From: Lewinella sp041392765
Lineage (GTDB): Bacteria > Bacteroidota > Bacteroidia > Chitinophagales > Saprospiraceae
Length of the DNA stretch: 64,000 bases
Assembly: GCA_041392765.1 (NCBI GenBank)
Contig: JAWKLL010000011.1
Coordinates: 61,420-125,419, forward strand
Reading direction: 5' to 3'
The notes beneath the pieces were generated by a model. The model saw nothing but the letters and a program-made list of their open reading frames with translations. It searched no databases and was not told the origin of the DNA. Shown piece by piece: positions 48,478 to 57,506 of this stretch. The position numbers and the translations under genes are program-made. Each line of letters starts with the position of its first letter. Position 1 is the stretch's first letter.

Positions 48478-49731
48478 ATGTTCCAAAAAACAAAAAGCCT
48501 TTATGTAGAATCCTTCTCTGGCCTGAAACGAGAAGTATGGTACTTGTCTTTGGTGCTATTCATCAACCGTGCAGGAGCGATGGTTATCCCGTTTCTTACG
48601 GTTTATCTTACTTCTGAACGCGGGTTCAGCCTTTCTGATGCGGGTTGGATCATGAGCAGTTTCGGTATGGGGTCTGTTGTGGGGTCTTATGTAGGTGGGT
48701 GGATCACTGATCGTTTTGGTTTCTACAAAGTACAGCAATGGACATTAGTGGGAAGCGGGTTGCTCTTCTGGATGGTAGGGTATCTTTCTAGTTTTTGGGA
48801 ACTATTTCTTGGAATTTTCGTCCTAAGCACCGTCACTGATATGTTCCGCCCAGCCAATCAAACAGCCCTTGCATATTATAGCAATCCAGCCAATCGCGCT
48901 AGAGCTTATGGTTTGCTGCGGTTAGCCGTTAATTTAGGTTTTTCTGCGGGGCCTGTATTTGGGGGGCTGCTCATTGCTTCGCTGGGTTATCAATGGCTAT
49001 TTATTGTTAACGGTATCAGCGTGTTGATGGCGGCTGTGGCTTTCCGCCTCTTGCTTCCTCCGGGGCGCCAAACCAAAAGCGAGGAAACCTACGAAGAAGC
49101 ACCGCATGCTATTTCTGCTTACCGCCATACAGATTTCCTGTTATTTACTTTTTTCTTAATGTTGGGAGGCGTGGCATTTATGCAGTTTTTCAGTAGCTGG
49201 CCCGTTTTCCTAAAGGAAGAATTAGGTTATGCAGAAAGCAGCTACGGTATGTTGGTTTCTATCAATGGGTTGATGATTGTGGCCATGGAAATGCCCTTAG
49301 TTCATAAAGCTGGGCAATGGTTCCGATCCTTATCGATTATCTCCTTTGGATATCTGTTGCTTTTTGTTAGTTACCTGTTCATGCAGGGTGCTGCTTGGTC
49401 TATATGGATCAATGTGGCATTCATCGTGGTAATCACTTTTGGCGAAATGCTGAGTATGCCCTTTGCTAGTACCTACACCGCCAATATCGCCCCTCCTTCT
49501 CGGCGAGGGCAGTACATGGGCCTTTTGAGTATCAGTTGGGCTGTTTCTTTTATTATTGCACCCGTGCTTGGTTTACATTGGGCGGAGGCGTATGGTTTTG
49601 AATCACTTTGGTGGCTGACTTGCGGTTTAGCCATAGCTGGCGCAGTGGGTATAGGCTGGTTGAATAAAAAACAAATGACGCAGGAAAAAATCAATGAACC
49701 TAGTATTTCGCAGATAGCTACTGCTGATTAA
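48478..49731 (+). CDS. Major facilitator superfamily transporter
   Basis: 417 residues, about 12 membrane helices. VLFINRAGAMVIPFLTVYLT, the loop GVGS-like GSVVGSYVGGWITDRFGFYK (MFS motif A, DRFG), RPANQTALAYYSNPANRARA, GFSAGPVFGGLLIASLGYQW, IWINVAFIVVITFGEMLSMPF and RRGQYMGLLSISWAVSFIIA. Substrate not indicated; drug or metabolite export is plausible. It is followed eight bases later by a perfect hairpin. Confidence 0.92.
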   Translation: MFQKTKSLYVESFSGLKREVWYLSLVLFINRAGAMVIPFLTVYLTSERGFSLSDAGWIMSSFGMGSVVGSYVGGWITDRFGFYKVQQWTLVGSGLLFWMVGYLSSFWELFLGIFVLSTVTDMFRPANQTALAYYSNPANRARAYGLLRLAVNLGFSAGPVFGGLLIASLGYQWLFIVNGISVLMAAVAFRLLLPPGRQTKSEETYEEAPHAISAYRHTDFLLFTFFLMLGGVAFMQFFSSWPVFLKEELGYAESSYGMLVSINGLMIVAMEMPLVHKAGQWFRSLSIISFGYLLLFVSYLFMQGAAWSIWINVAFIVVITFGEMLSMPFASTYTANIAPPSRRGQYMGLLSISWAVSFIIAPVLGLHWAEAYGFESLWWLTCGLAIAGAVGIGWLNKKQMTQEKINEPSISQIATAD

Positions 49732-49738
49732 TGGCCGT

Positions 49739-49774
49739 AGTCATCGGACAACGACTTCGAGTTGTCCGATGACT
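49739..49774 (+). terminator. Hairpin after MFS gene
   Basis: Perfect 14-bp stem (49739-49752 with 49761-49774) and an 8-base loop, immediately downstream of the stop. The T-run begins ten bases later, so termination may be weak. Confidence 0.6.
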
Positions 49775-49851
49775 GGCAACCGTTTTTCACCGCGATTACG
49801 TATAAGAATCTCGAAAGGCTTTGCAGGCTTATCCCTAGTTGAATAAAAAAC

Positions 49852-50523
49852 CTACAACTTATTAATCAATTTCGTGACTAACTGCTGACCACTCCGATCA
49901 ATCAGCCGCACCAAATAAGTACCTTTCGGCAAATCGCCCACATTATACCATTGTCCATCATTATAGCGGAAGGAACGAACCATGCGTCCTGTGAGGCTAA
50001 ATACTTGAACGGCATCTACCAACTTATCTCCTTTAATGGTAAACATACCATTTGTAGGGTTGGGATAGACTTTGAACGACTGAACGGTTGGCTCAGAAGT
50101 ACTACTGGGCAATGTGTTGAAGTAGTAAAGGTTCGTAACAGCCTGAGTCGTATCCGCCTGATCGAATACTTTTATTTCTACAATAGCGTAACCTTCTGTT
50201 CCAAAAGGATAGGCGTGCACATCCATGGTGCCTTCTTCACCCGCAGTCATATTCAAGTTACGAGTACTGGTATTGGGGGCATAACATTGGTTTTTATCGC
50301 ATACTGCTACCATCCAGTTATCCGCGATATCAATAATCGTTCTCTTCCACGTTAGGCTTCTAGTAGTAGTAGCGGTATTGGTGATGGTAGAGTGTCCAAT
50401 AGCTTCATCCTGGGTTGCAGGTATGCCCTGCACGGAAACAGGAGAAACAGAAAAGGTTAAGTCTTGCGCTCTAACAAGCCCAGCAAAAGCTAAAAACGTA
50501 AGCAAAAGTATATTGTGCTTCAT
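49852..50523 (-). CDS. Secreted protein with T9SS sorting domain
   Basis: 223 residues. MKHNILLLTFLAFAGLVRA signal; a beta-sandwich (TITNTATTTRSLTWKRTIID, MTAGEEGTMDVHAYPFG) with paired Cys (CDKNQC); then SFKVYPNPTNGMFTIKGDKL, VFSLTGRMVRSF and DLPKGTYLVRLIDRSGQQL, a type A T9SS sorting domain. Exported by the type IX system; function unknown. A -7 box TAGCTTTG lies on its strand at 50557-50550, 27 bases before the ATG, after the upstream terminator. Confidence 0.88.
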   Translation of the reverse strand: MKHNILLLTFLAFAGLVRAQDLTFSVSPVSVQGIPATQDEAIGHSTITNTATTTRSLTWKRTIIDIADNWMVAVCDKNQCYAPNTSTRNLNMTAGEEGTMDVHAYPFGTEGYAIVEIKVFDQADTTQAVTNLYYFNTLPSSTSEPTVQSFKVYPNPTNGMFTIKGDKLVDAVQVFSLTGRMVRSFRYNDGQWYNVGDLPKGTYLVRLIDRSGQQLVTKLINKL

Positions 50524-50549
50524 TTGTCAATTGTTGATGAATAATGTTA

Positions 50550-50557
50550 CAAAGCTA
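50550..50557 (-). promoter_or_regulatory. -7 element
   Basis: TAGCTTTG on the minus strand, 27 bases before the ATG at 50523. A matching -33 element is not clear. Confidence 0.4.
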
Positions 50558-50583
50558 TAAATAATTACAACAAGCTATAAAAA

Positions 50584-50623
50584 ATAAGCCTGTCCCGTCG
50601 GGTAATTGACGGAACAGGCTTAT
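50584..50623 (-). terminator. Terminator built on the CCGTC/GACGG motif
   Basis: ATAAGCCTGTCCCGTC (50584-50599) pairs with GACGGAACAGGCTTAT (50608-50623) around a GGGTAATT loop; on the minus strand it ends in TTTTTT. It lies 30 bases after the stop at 50653 and shares the GACGG/CCGTC arms of the dispersed palindromic repeats. Confidence 0.85.
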
Positions 50624-50652
50624 ATGAGCCGATAAAACGGCCTGTGTATTAA

Positions 50653-52671
50653 TTAGTGTTGAACCACAAAACGGCGGTTCAACTCACGGTCTGCATTGAA
50701 CATGCGCAAGAAATAGACACCGTTGGCCAATTCTTTAGCATCCACAGTAAGCTGGTTATTGCCAGCCACATAGCTCTGTGTACCAAGCACCTGTACACGC
50801 TGACCCATAGCGTTGAATACTTCTACGTTCAGTTGAGTTGCCTCAGCCAAATCGAAACGAACGGTCATCACGTCTTTTACTGGATTAGGGAACATAGTAA
50901 GTTCTGCTACTTCCGTTAGTTCAGTAGTACCAACAACATCGCTAAGGTTGATATTATCAAGGAACAAGTTGTTACCCCAAGCAGAAATAGCGCGGAAACG
51001 CACGTTTACTACCTGACCGGCATAAGCCCCCATGTCAATCTCTTCAGTTACCCAATGAGCAGCACTGGGAACATAGAAAGGATCTTGAGCAGGTGCTGTA
51101 TTCAAAGTAGCACCAGAAGCATCCCATACTACTTCAAAAGAGGCAGCGCAATCAGTAGAAACTAATACTTGCAAGCGGTCGCCTGAAACACCATCACCGA
51201 TCCAACTAGCACTAGCGCGGTCGAAAGACAATTTAGGACTTACTGCATTCGTCAAATCAATCTTCTGGTAGGTCATAGAAGCGTCGTCAGGTGTAGCACC
51301 TGCTGGATTCCACTGGTAGAAGTTGATGAAGATTGAACGGTCAGAAAGGCCGTAACCACCGATAGGATCACCCGTTTGAGTTGTCAACTCATCACGAGAA
51401 AACACAGCAAAAGACTGGCCGCCAAATTCACCAAAAGGAATGCTAGGGATTACTAATGCGGTAGAAGGGTATGCTTCGATATAAGCTTCATTATCTTCTT
51501 CCAACTCCGTACCGATTGGGGTATCAGATAATGCACCATAAGTAACAGCAGCGGTGCTGTTATTCAAGCCATTGATATCCACACCTACACCGTTGTTCAC
51601 CTCACTTATGGAGAAGGTAAGAACGTTATTCGCATCCACCAAAACGTACTCAGGGAAAGTAATGGTAGTCGTTTCACCAGCAGCCAAAGTGCCTTCAAAA
51701 GTTTGCGTAGCAATAACAGAACCGTTGATCAGTGCATTGATTACCGCCTGCGTGATATCTACTGAACCTCCATTAGTAAACTCAACAGTAGGCGTAATAG
51801 CACCACCGCAAAGGCTAGTAGGAGCAGCGGTAAGATTATCGCCAAAACCTGCATCGATTGCGTTAGCAATTGGTTGCGGTTCTGTAGAAGCAGCTTGGAA
51901 TACTTCGGTAGTGGCATGATCCTGAACGAAAGCAACTACTTTGAGTTGATTCAAGCCATAAATATAGCTAGGCACAGCACCTGTAATTGAGAATGTCCAA
52001 GATTCTCCTGCTGGAATAGCAGGAACGGTGGTTCCGTTTTCATCTGGATACATTTTACGCATTACGCTGAAAAACTCAGTTTCACCATTTGTACCGGGTG
52101 CTTCTGGGAAAGCAACTTCAGCTTCCAATAGGGCAATCTGCAAGCGGCCATCCTGCATAGCAAACGCTTCTGTACTTACATTCGTGATGGTTACATCAAC
52201 GGTTACTTCAGTAGCAGATTCATTCAGCGAGTGAGACAGTGTCATTTCGATGGGTGTAACTTGGCTGTATGCCCAATCAATAGCGGCTTGATTGTAGCCA
52301 TAAGGACCACCTTCATAACCACCTCCGGCAATATCCCATGCACCTACACCACCAGCATAGTCGTCGTCGGGCAATTGGCCATCAATCCATGCCGTAGGTA
52401 CACCGTTCAATCCATAGTATTCACCACGGTTGTTAACCTCATCAGGGTTTTGCTCTTGGAAGGGGTCGTAACCGGGGAAGTACCACTGGTATTTGATAGG
52501 AACTACCTTGTCCGTATTGGCATCAAGCAAGGCATTGAAAGCAGGGTTTTGAGAAGCGCATGGGGCACATGAAGCATTGCTCCATTCTTCGATCAGCACT
52601 TTACGCTGGGCCTGAGCCATCAAAAAGATGGGTGCGCAGGCTAATACAAGGAGTAAAAATTTACGCATCAT
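50653..52671 (-). CDS. Secreted Omp28-like protein with T9SS sorting domain
   Basis: 672 residues, signal peptide MRKFLLLVLACAPIFLMAQA. Thioredoxin-like opening: VLIEEWSNASCAPCASQNPA with a C-x2-C pair, KVVPIKYQWYFPGYDPF and YGLNGVPTAWIDGQL, typical of Bacteroidota Omp28-related proteins. Middle beta-sandwich domains (VTPIEMTLSHSLNESATEV, AGETTTITFPEYVLVDANN), a jelly-roll region, and a T9SS sorting domain (LTMFPNPVKDVMTVRFDL, ELANGVYFLRMFNADRE). Probably surface-exposed; role unknown. The terminator at 50584 follows. Confidence 0.88.
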   Translation of the reverse strand: MMRKFLLLVLACAPIFLMAQAQRKVLIEEWSNASCAPCASQNPAFNALLDANTDKVVPIKYQWYFPGYDPFQEQNPDEVNNRGEYYGLNGVPTAWIDGQLPDDDYAGGVGAWDIAGGGYEGGPYGYNQAAIDWAYSQVTPIEMTLSHSLNESATEVTVDVTITNVSTEAFAMQDGRLQIALLEAEVAFPEAPGTNGETEFFSVMRKMYPDENGTTVPAIPAGESWTFSITGAVPSYIYGLNQLKVVAFVQDHATTEVFQAASTEPQPIANAIDAGFGDNLTAAPTSLCGGAITPTVEFTNGGSVDITQAVINALINGSVIATQTFEGTLAAGETTTITFPEYVLVDANNVLTFSISEVNNGVGVDINGLNNSTAAVTYGALSDTPIGTELEEDNEAYIEAYPSTALVIPSIPFGEFGGQSFAVFSRDELTTQTGDPIGGYGLSDRSIFINFYQWNPAGATPDDASMTYQKIDLTNAVSPKLSFDRASASWIGDGVSGDRLQVLVSTDCAASFEVVWDASGATLNTAPAQDPFYVPSAAHWVTEEIDMGAYAGQVVNVRFRAISAWGNNLFLDNINLSDVVGTTELTEVAELTMFPNPVKDVMTVRFDLAEATQLNVEVFNAMGQRVQVLGTQSYVAGNNQLTVDAKELANGVYFLRMFNADRELNRRFVVQH

Positions 52672-52832
52672 ACATTTGTTAATTGGTAATGTAAAAATAT
52701 AGCGGTGTAAAGTTAATATTAAGTTTTAGCGAATGGCATTTTTCGTTGGTAAATTTTATAAATAGTAAGGCATCTGACGAAAAAAACGCCAGATGCCGTG
52801 AACAGTTTTTTATAGCAATATTGAAAGCGACC

Positions 52833-53893
52833 TTAGAACTTAGGGCAAAGAACGGTTTCGTCCTCATATTCGCCAAGATAGGCTGCGCTGATCTCGAAAG
52901 TGTTGCGGCTTCTGTTGTTTAACCCCAACTGGCTTGGGCTTATATCATAACTAAATCCTAACAAAAAGTTCTGGTGTTCCAAACCCAGCATGGTTACAAT
53001 AGCATCCATATTCCATTTGCCACCAATATCATTAGTGGGGCGTGCCCACGCGCCAATATGCAAGGCTGTACCCGATATATCATCTAATAATAAACGAAGA
53101 TTAGTGCCTGCAATAAAGGTAAGATGAGTAGCCAGCTGTAAACCAACGCACGAGGCAAGAGCTGTATATATTCCCCCATCGGCAGGCGCAACCCCAAGTG
53201 GGCTGTATATTTGCGGTACAATGTATTACTAAGCCGAATATCTTTATCGTCGTCTGGTAATTGACGGTAGTAGAAGCTCATCTCAGGTTCTAAAACATGG
53301 TGCATAGCAGCACCAGCATAAACGCCCATACCTCCTTTGGGAGAATAACTATAATGCAAGCCTACTTGAAAATCCGAAAAGGCGAAGTTGTTCTCTGGAA
53401 AATCCTCAGCGGTGGGCAGTTCGTACAAATCGCTCCCATTGAATTGATCGTCGAAGGTAAGTTGGTCGAAATTGATATTCCGCTGTACCATACCCACCTG
53501 CATCCCCAAACTCAAAAACTGGTCACTGCCCGGATTGAGAGCTTTGTGGTAAGCACCAGACACCATTAGTTGGTTGGTCGTAAAATTGATCTGGTTGATC
53601 TTGTCGTTGTAGAATAGGATACCTACGCCGATAGCATCTCGATAGCGTTTTTTATACTGCTTGACCGGATAACGAAAATCCGCTGCGGTGGAAAAAGTTT
53701 GGTAAGGATTGTCTAAGGCAGCACGCCACTGATCGCGATATACCATCGACACCCTGTATTTACCCTCAAAAGCCCCGGTCAGTGCAGGGCTTAAGGTAAG
53801 AGGGGATGCATAAAACTGTGAAAAGTGCTGGTCTTGTGCATGACCAACCACCATTACACAAGTCGTCAAAACAAACAGATAAAGATACTTCAT
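52833..53893 (-). CDS. PorP/SprF-family type IX secretion membrane protein, one frame break
   Basis: About 353 residues. MKYLYLFVLTTCVMVVGHAQ signal; family opening DQHFSQFYASPLTLSPALTG with RVSMVYRDQWRAA, IGVGILFYNDKINQINFTTN, MVSGAYHKALN, FSDFQVGLHYSYSPKGGMGV and LSNTLYRKYTAHLGLRLPMG. After a break at about 53121-53131 it continues LRLLLDDISGTALHIGAWAR, LLGFSYDISPSQLGL and the barrel end GEYEDETVLCPKF. PorP/SprF proteins anchor or transport T9SS substrates, fitting the many sorting-domain proteins here. A -7 TATTTTTG lies upstream. Confidence 0.9.
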
Positions 53894-53930
53894 AAAAGAA
53901 AATCGTAACGAGTCCTGAAATCAGAGCGTG

Positions 53931-53940
53931 CAAAAATAGG
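53931..53940 (-). promoter_or_regulatory. -7 element upstream of the PorP/SprF gene
   Basis: TATTTTTG on the minus strand, about 40 bases before the start at 53893. Confidence 0.4.
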
Positions 53941-53994
53941 CTATGTTTCCATAGCTGACAGCATAACGGCTATTTAACTTCCCATATTTTCATG

Positions 53995-54227
53995 ATTAGA
54001 GTATGTTTTGAAATTTAATTGGGTATTATTCTTAGTTTTGAAAGCAAGACAAAATATTCCAAAGTGCTTCCTGCTTTTCAAGGATTCAAGAACCGTGGCG
54101 TCGGAATAAAAACTTCATTTAGCCCCTCGGCAGAGCCGAGACAAGCTACTAAATTCAGTTTTGATTCCTTAGCCAGAACCTTAAATCGTTGAAAATCAGT
54201 TTGCAAAATTTCAAAACATACTCTAAT
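53995..54227. repeat. 233-bp element with perfect 22-bp terminal inverted repeats (MITE-like)
   Basis: The first 22 bases (53995-54016, beginning ATTAGAGTATGTTTTG) are the exact reverse complement of the last 22 (54206-54227). No coding frame inside; the centre has the small palindrome CTCGGCAGAGCCGAGACAAG (54126-54145). Target-site duplication is not obvious. It lies between divergent genes. Confidence 0.75.
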
Positions 54228-54309
54228 TTAAAAAATCATCCCTTAGCTATTGCAGCTTCTGGGTATAAAAATTACTTTTACACTTCTTTTGCCAAGAAAA
54301 AGCAGCAGG

Positions 54310-55168
54310 ATGTCGGGATACGTGATTTGTCCATTAACGGTGATACCCATACGAATGAGTCCATCTCATAAAGGTGAAATGGGTTCTCAACTGCTGTTTG
54401 GGGAAATGGCAGAGGTCATTGAGATGAAAGGGCAGCAGTGGGTCAAGCTGCGCTGTCTGCGCGATGACTACATTGGCTGGTCGCCATGGAAACAACTGCG
54501 CGAAGTTAGCCCTACCGAGGCGGTGGCCTATCGCAAACACTTTGCCTACTGCTTGGATGTTTTTCACAGCCTTATGGGGGCGGAAGAAGCAGTTCCAGTC
54601 ACATTAGGTGCTCACCTACCAGGCTTCGATGGGATGCGGTTTTCGATGGGGGAAGATGACTTCACGTTTAGTGGGCAAGCAGTATTTCCAGAGGATTTGA
54701 AACTCAGTTCGGCTATGGTGATCAAAATGGCTCGTAAGCTATTGAATGCACCGTTCCTTTGGGGGGAGAACAATTTTTGGCATCGACAGCCCCGCTATGG
54801 TTCAACTCGCTTTTGGCATTACAGGCTACCAACTGCCCCGAACGGCTGAATTGCAGGTTAACAGGGGTGAAATAGTGGACTTCCTAGAAGAGGCTTATCC
54901 CGGGGATGTCGCATTTTTTGAAAACAACCAAGGACGCATCACCCATTCTGGCGTTTTACTACCCGATAGCAAAATCATCCATGTTTATGAAAAAGTACGC
55001 ATAGATATGGTGGATCACTATGGTATATTCAACTACACAGAAAGTCGCTACACGCACCGATTAAGGGTGGTGAAACGGTTTTTCGCACCAGATACCGCAC
55101 TCCCTCCTGTTGTGAAGAAAGTTGCTGAAAGCAGCCAAGTAACGACCCAACAAGTGTTGTTTGCTTGA
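54310..55168 (+). CDS. SH3 plus NlpC/P60-like protein without the catalytic Cys, one frame break
   Basis: About 286 residues from ATG 54310. N-terminal SH3-like part: YVICPLTVIPIRMSPSHKGE, LLFGEMAEVIEMKGQQWVKL. The NlpC/P60-like part has KLLNAPFLWGG then TIFGIDSPAMVQLAFGITGY, ITHSGVLLPDSKIIHVYEKV and YTHRLRVVKRF. In active enzymes the second block reads G-I-D-C-S-G; here the Cys position is Ser-Pro, so hydrolase activity is unlikely. The frame changes in the G run 54761-54766. The His (ITHSG) is kept. Likely a cell-wall-binding pseudoenzyme. Confidence 0.85.
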
Positions 55169-55175
55169 CAACCTA

Positions 55176-56738
55176 CTATCTCCGTTTTCCTCCCAAAATA
55201 CCCAACAATCCTCTGGCTAGTTCCCTAGCTAAAGTGCGTCCTATTTGGCGCGTCGTTGTGCTATTAATAACCTTTTCCAAGGTCGTTTTTTGCGCTCGTC
55301 CCCGCGAGCGAGATGAAGAAGAACTGGTGGCTGCTCGTTGTGCTTTTTCGCGTTCTGCTTTCAACTCTTCCTGCCGTTCTGCCTCTTGTGCTGCTTCTAT
55401 TTTTTTGGAAAGAATTTCATGCGCACTAGTGCGTTCAACTACTTTATTGTACTTGGCCACTATCGGAGAGTGAGCTACGATATTATCAATCTCAGCCGTA
55501 GTGAGAATATCCATCCGCGATTGAGGTGCACGCAACATGGTGTGTACCAAGGGCGTGGGGATGCCTTTTTCGTTCAGCGCCGTCACCAAAGCTTCGCCTA
55601 TACCCAATTCGGTGAGCAATTGATCCACCTGATAAAAATCGGTAAGCGGGTAGTTTTGGGCGGCCAACTTGATTGCTTTGCGGTCTTTTGCCGTAAAGGC
55701 GCGTAAAGAATGTTGAATCTTCAACCCCAACTGCCCTAAGACACTTTCTGGAATATCTGCCGGATTTTGCGTTACGAAAAACAATCCTACCCCTTTGGAG
55801 CGTATCAACTTTACAATCGCCTCCAACTGATCCAACAAGGCCGAAGATGCTTGATCAAATACCAAGTGAGCTTCGTCTATAAAAAGTACCAATTTGGGTT
55901 TTTCTGCGTCGCCTTGCTCGGGAAAAGTGGAATAAATTTCAGCTAAAATCTGCAACATAAAGGTAGAGAACAACTTGGGTCTATCCTGAATATCCGTCAA
56001 GCGAATAATCGAAATAATGCCTCGTCCCAACTCATCTGTACGACAAAGATCATCTACCTCAAAAGACTTCTCTCCAAAAAACACTTCTGCCCCTTGCTGC
56101 TCCAACTCTACGATCTTACGCATAATTGACCCAACAGTGGCCGTAGAAATCAGACCATATATTTCTTTCACTTCATCCTTGCCCTCACCCGTCATAAATT
56201 GGAGGGTTTTCTTAAAATCAGCCAAGTCTAACAGTGGCAACTGCTTGTCATCGCAGTATTTGAATACCACCGCCACAACGCCTGCTTGGGTGTCATTCAG
56301 TCCCAATATTTTTGAAAACAACACAGGCCCAAACTCTGATACGGTTGCACGAAGACGCGCTCCTTTTTCATCAGAAATAGAAAGAAACTCTACCGGACTT
56401 CCTCCCGCCGTAAATGGAATACCAATAGCGGCATGGCGCTCGTCGATTTTAGGATGGCCCGCAGAAGACATCGCTACCCCACTAAGGTCGCCTTTGATGT
56501 CCATCAAAAGGCTAGGCACGCCTACAGCAGACAACTGCTCGGCAAGAATTTGCAGGGTTTTTGTTTTACCCGAACCAGTTGCGCCCGCTATCAATCCGTG
56601 GCGGTTCAGGGTTTTGAGCGGCAGTTTTACTAACGTGCCCGTTTGAGTGGTTCCTTCTATCATGGCCCCGCCTAAAACGAGACTATCTCCTTTAAAAGTG
56701 TAACCTTGAGTGATGGTGTTGATGAATTGATCAAGCAT
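55176..56738 (-). CDS. HerA-like/DUF853 ATPase (YjgR type)
   Basis: 520 residues. N-terminal GYTFKGDSLVLGGAMIEGTT; Walker A LNRHGLIAGATGSGKTKTLQ; LLMDIKGDLSGVA; HAAIGIPFTAGGSPVEFLS; Walker B PKLVLFIDEAHLVFDQASSA; arginine-finger-like RSKGVGLFFVTQNPADIPES. A charged Ser-rich linker (SSSSSRSRGRAQ) precedes the C-terminus. The family consists of FtsK/HerA-type P-loop ATPases of uncertain role (E. coli YjgR). The NlpC-like gene converges on it seven bases away. Confidence 0.92.
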   Translation of the reverse strand: MLDQFINTITQGYTFKGDSLVLGGAMIEGTTQTGTLVKLPLKTLNRHGLIAGATGSGKTKTLQILAEQLSAVGVPSLLMDIKGDLSGVAMSSAGHPKIDERHAAIGIPFTAGGSPVEFLSISDEKGARLRATVSEFGPVLFSKILGLNDTQAGVVAVVFKYCDDKQLPLLDLADFKKTLQFMTGEGKDEVKEIYGLISTATVGSIMRKIVELEQQGAEVFFGEKSFEVDDLCRTDELGRGIISIIRLTDIQDRPKLFSTFMLQILAEIYSTFPEQGDAEKPKLVLFIDEAHLVFDQASSALLDQLEAIVKLIRSKGVGLFFVTQNPADIPESVLGQLGLKIQHSLRAFTAKDRKAIKLAAQNYPLTDFYQVDQLLTELGIGEALVTALNEKGIPTPLVHTMLRAPQSRMDILTTAEIDNIVAHSPIVAKYNKVVERTSAHEILSKKIEAAQEAERQEELKAEREKAQRAATSSSSSRSRGRAQKTTLEKVINSTTTRQIGRTLARELARGLLGILGGKRR

Positions 56739-56769
56739 TGTTTATGACTCTATTTGTCTAGCAATTAGA

Positions 56770-57411
56770 TTATTGTACAGTTATCATACCATTGGTGGGT
56801 ACGAATTGCAGAATTTCCTCCTGAATATTGATAATTTCGAAAGGAACAGGCCGAGATTCGATGCGCACATCTGCTTTTTGCCCACTTTTCACCTTGGGGG
56901 TAAAACAGACATCGAATAAATGACTATCAGGAGACAGTGTTACGCCTTGCAGATTTTGGTGTATCCAACTGAAAGCCAGCACTCCTCTGTCTGCATAAGT
57001 TGAACCAAAACATTGGTCGGACAAATCCACAAGCGAACGATTGTCCACCGATAAGTATGCCAACTTATCGACATCCCAACGTATGGCAAACTGCATCCCA
57101 ATCAATTGGTTGAAGCCTCCAACTACTTTGAGTGGCAAACAAGCTTTTTCACCAACGGCTACTGTAACATTGCCTAATGCCAAACTCATGGTTTCGCCTG
57201 TAGTGGGTGCCGTTTGCCCGGGTGCTAAACTCGATGCATCAACGGCTGGCATCTGAGCGGCTGCCCCCGATGGCTGCGTATTACGCTGCGCCGTGGGCTG
57301 TGCTTTTGCTTCCGATTCTACCTGTGCGCGCGCTTCTTCCCGCACGCCTGAATCTGACTGGCATTGCCACAGGAATAGCACTGTGAAGATAACAAAAATG
57401 TGTTTTAGCAT
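56770..57411 (-). CDS. Cohesin-domain lipoprotein
   Basis: 213 residues. MLKHIFVIFTVLFLWQC lipoprotein signal, a Gln/Ala/Pro linker (SEAKAQPTAQRNTQPSGAAA), then a cohesin-like beta domain: LGNVTVAVGEKACLPLKVVG, GFNQLIGMQFAIRWDVDKLA, DRGVLAFSWIHQNLQGVTLS, LFDVCFTPKVKSGQKADVRI. A lipid-anchored cohesin could bind dockerin-bearing proteins; the window has a dockerin protein at 32581-35072. Divergent from the OmpA gene with a shared promoter region. Confidence 0.8.
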   Translation of the reverse strand: MLKHIFVIFTVLFLWQCQSDSGVREEARAQVESEAKAQPTAQRNTQPSGAAAQMPAVDASSLAPGQTAPTTGETMSLALGNVTVAVGEKACLPLKVVGGFNQLIGMQFAIRWDVDKLAYLSVDNRSLVDLSDQCFGSTYADRGVLAFSWIHQNLQGVTLSPDSHLFDVCFTPKVKSGQKADVRIESRPVPFEIINIQEEILQFVPTNGMITVQ

Positions 57412-57506
57412 AGTTCAAAGGAATTTTCCGCCCCAAAAGTACACGATATTTGCTACATAATCCTAATTTCGCATCGTTACATTGACAAAAGACAAAACAC
57501 TGATTT

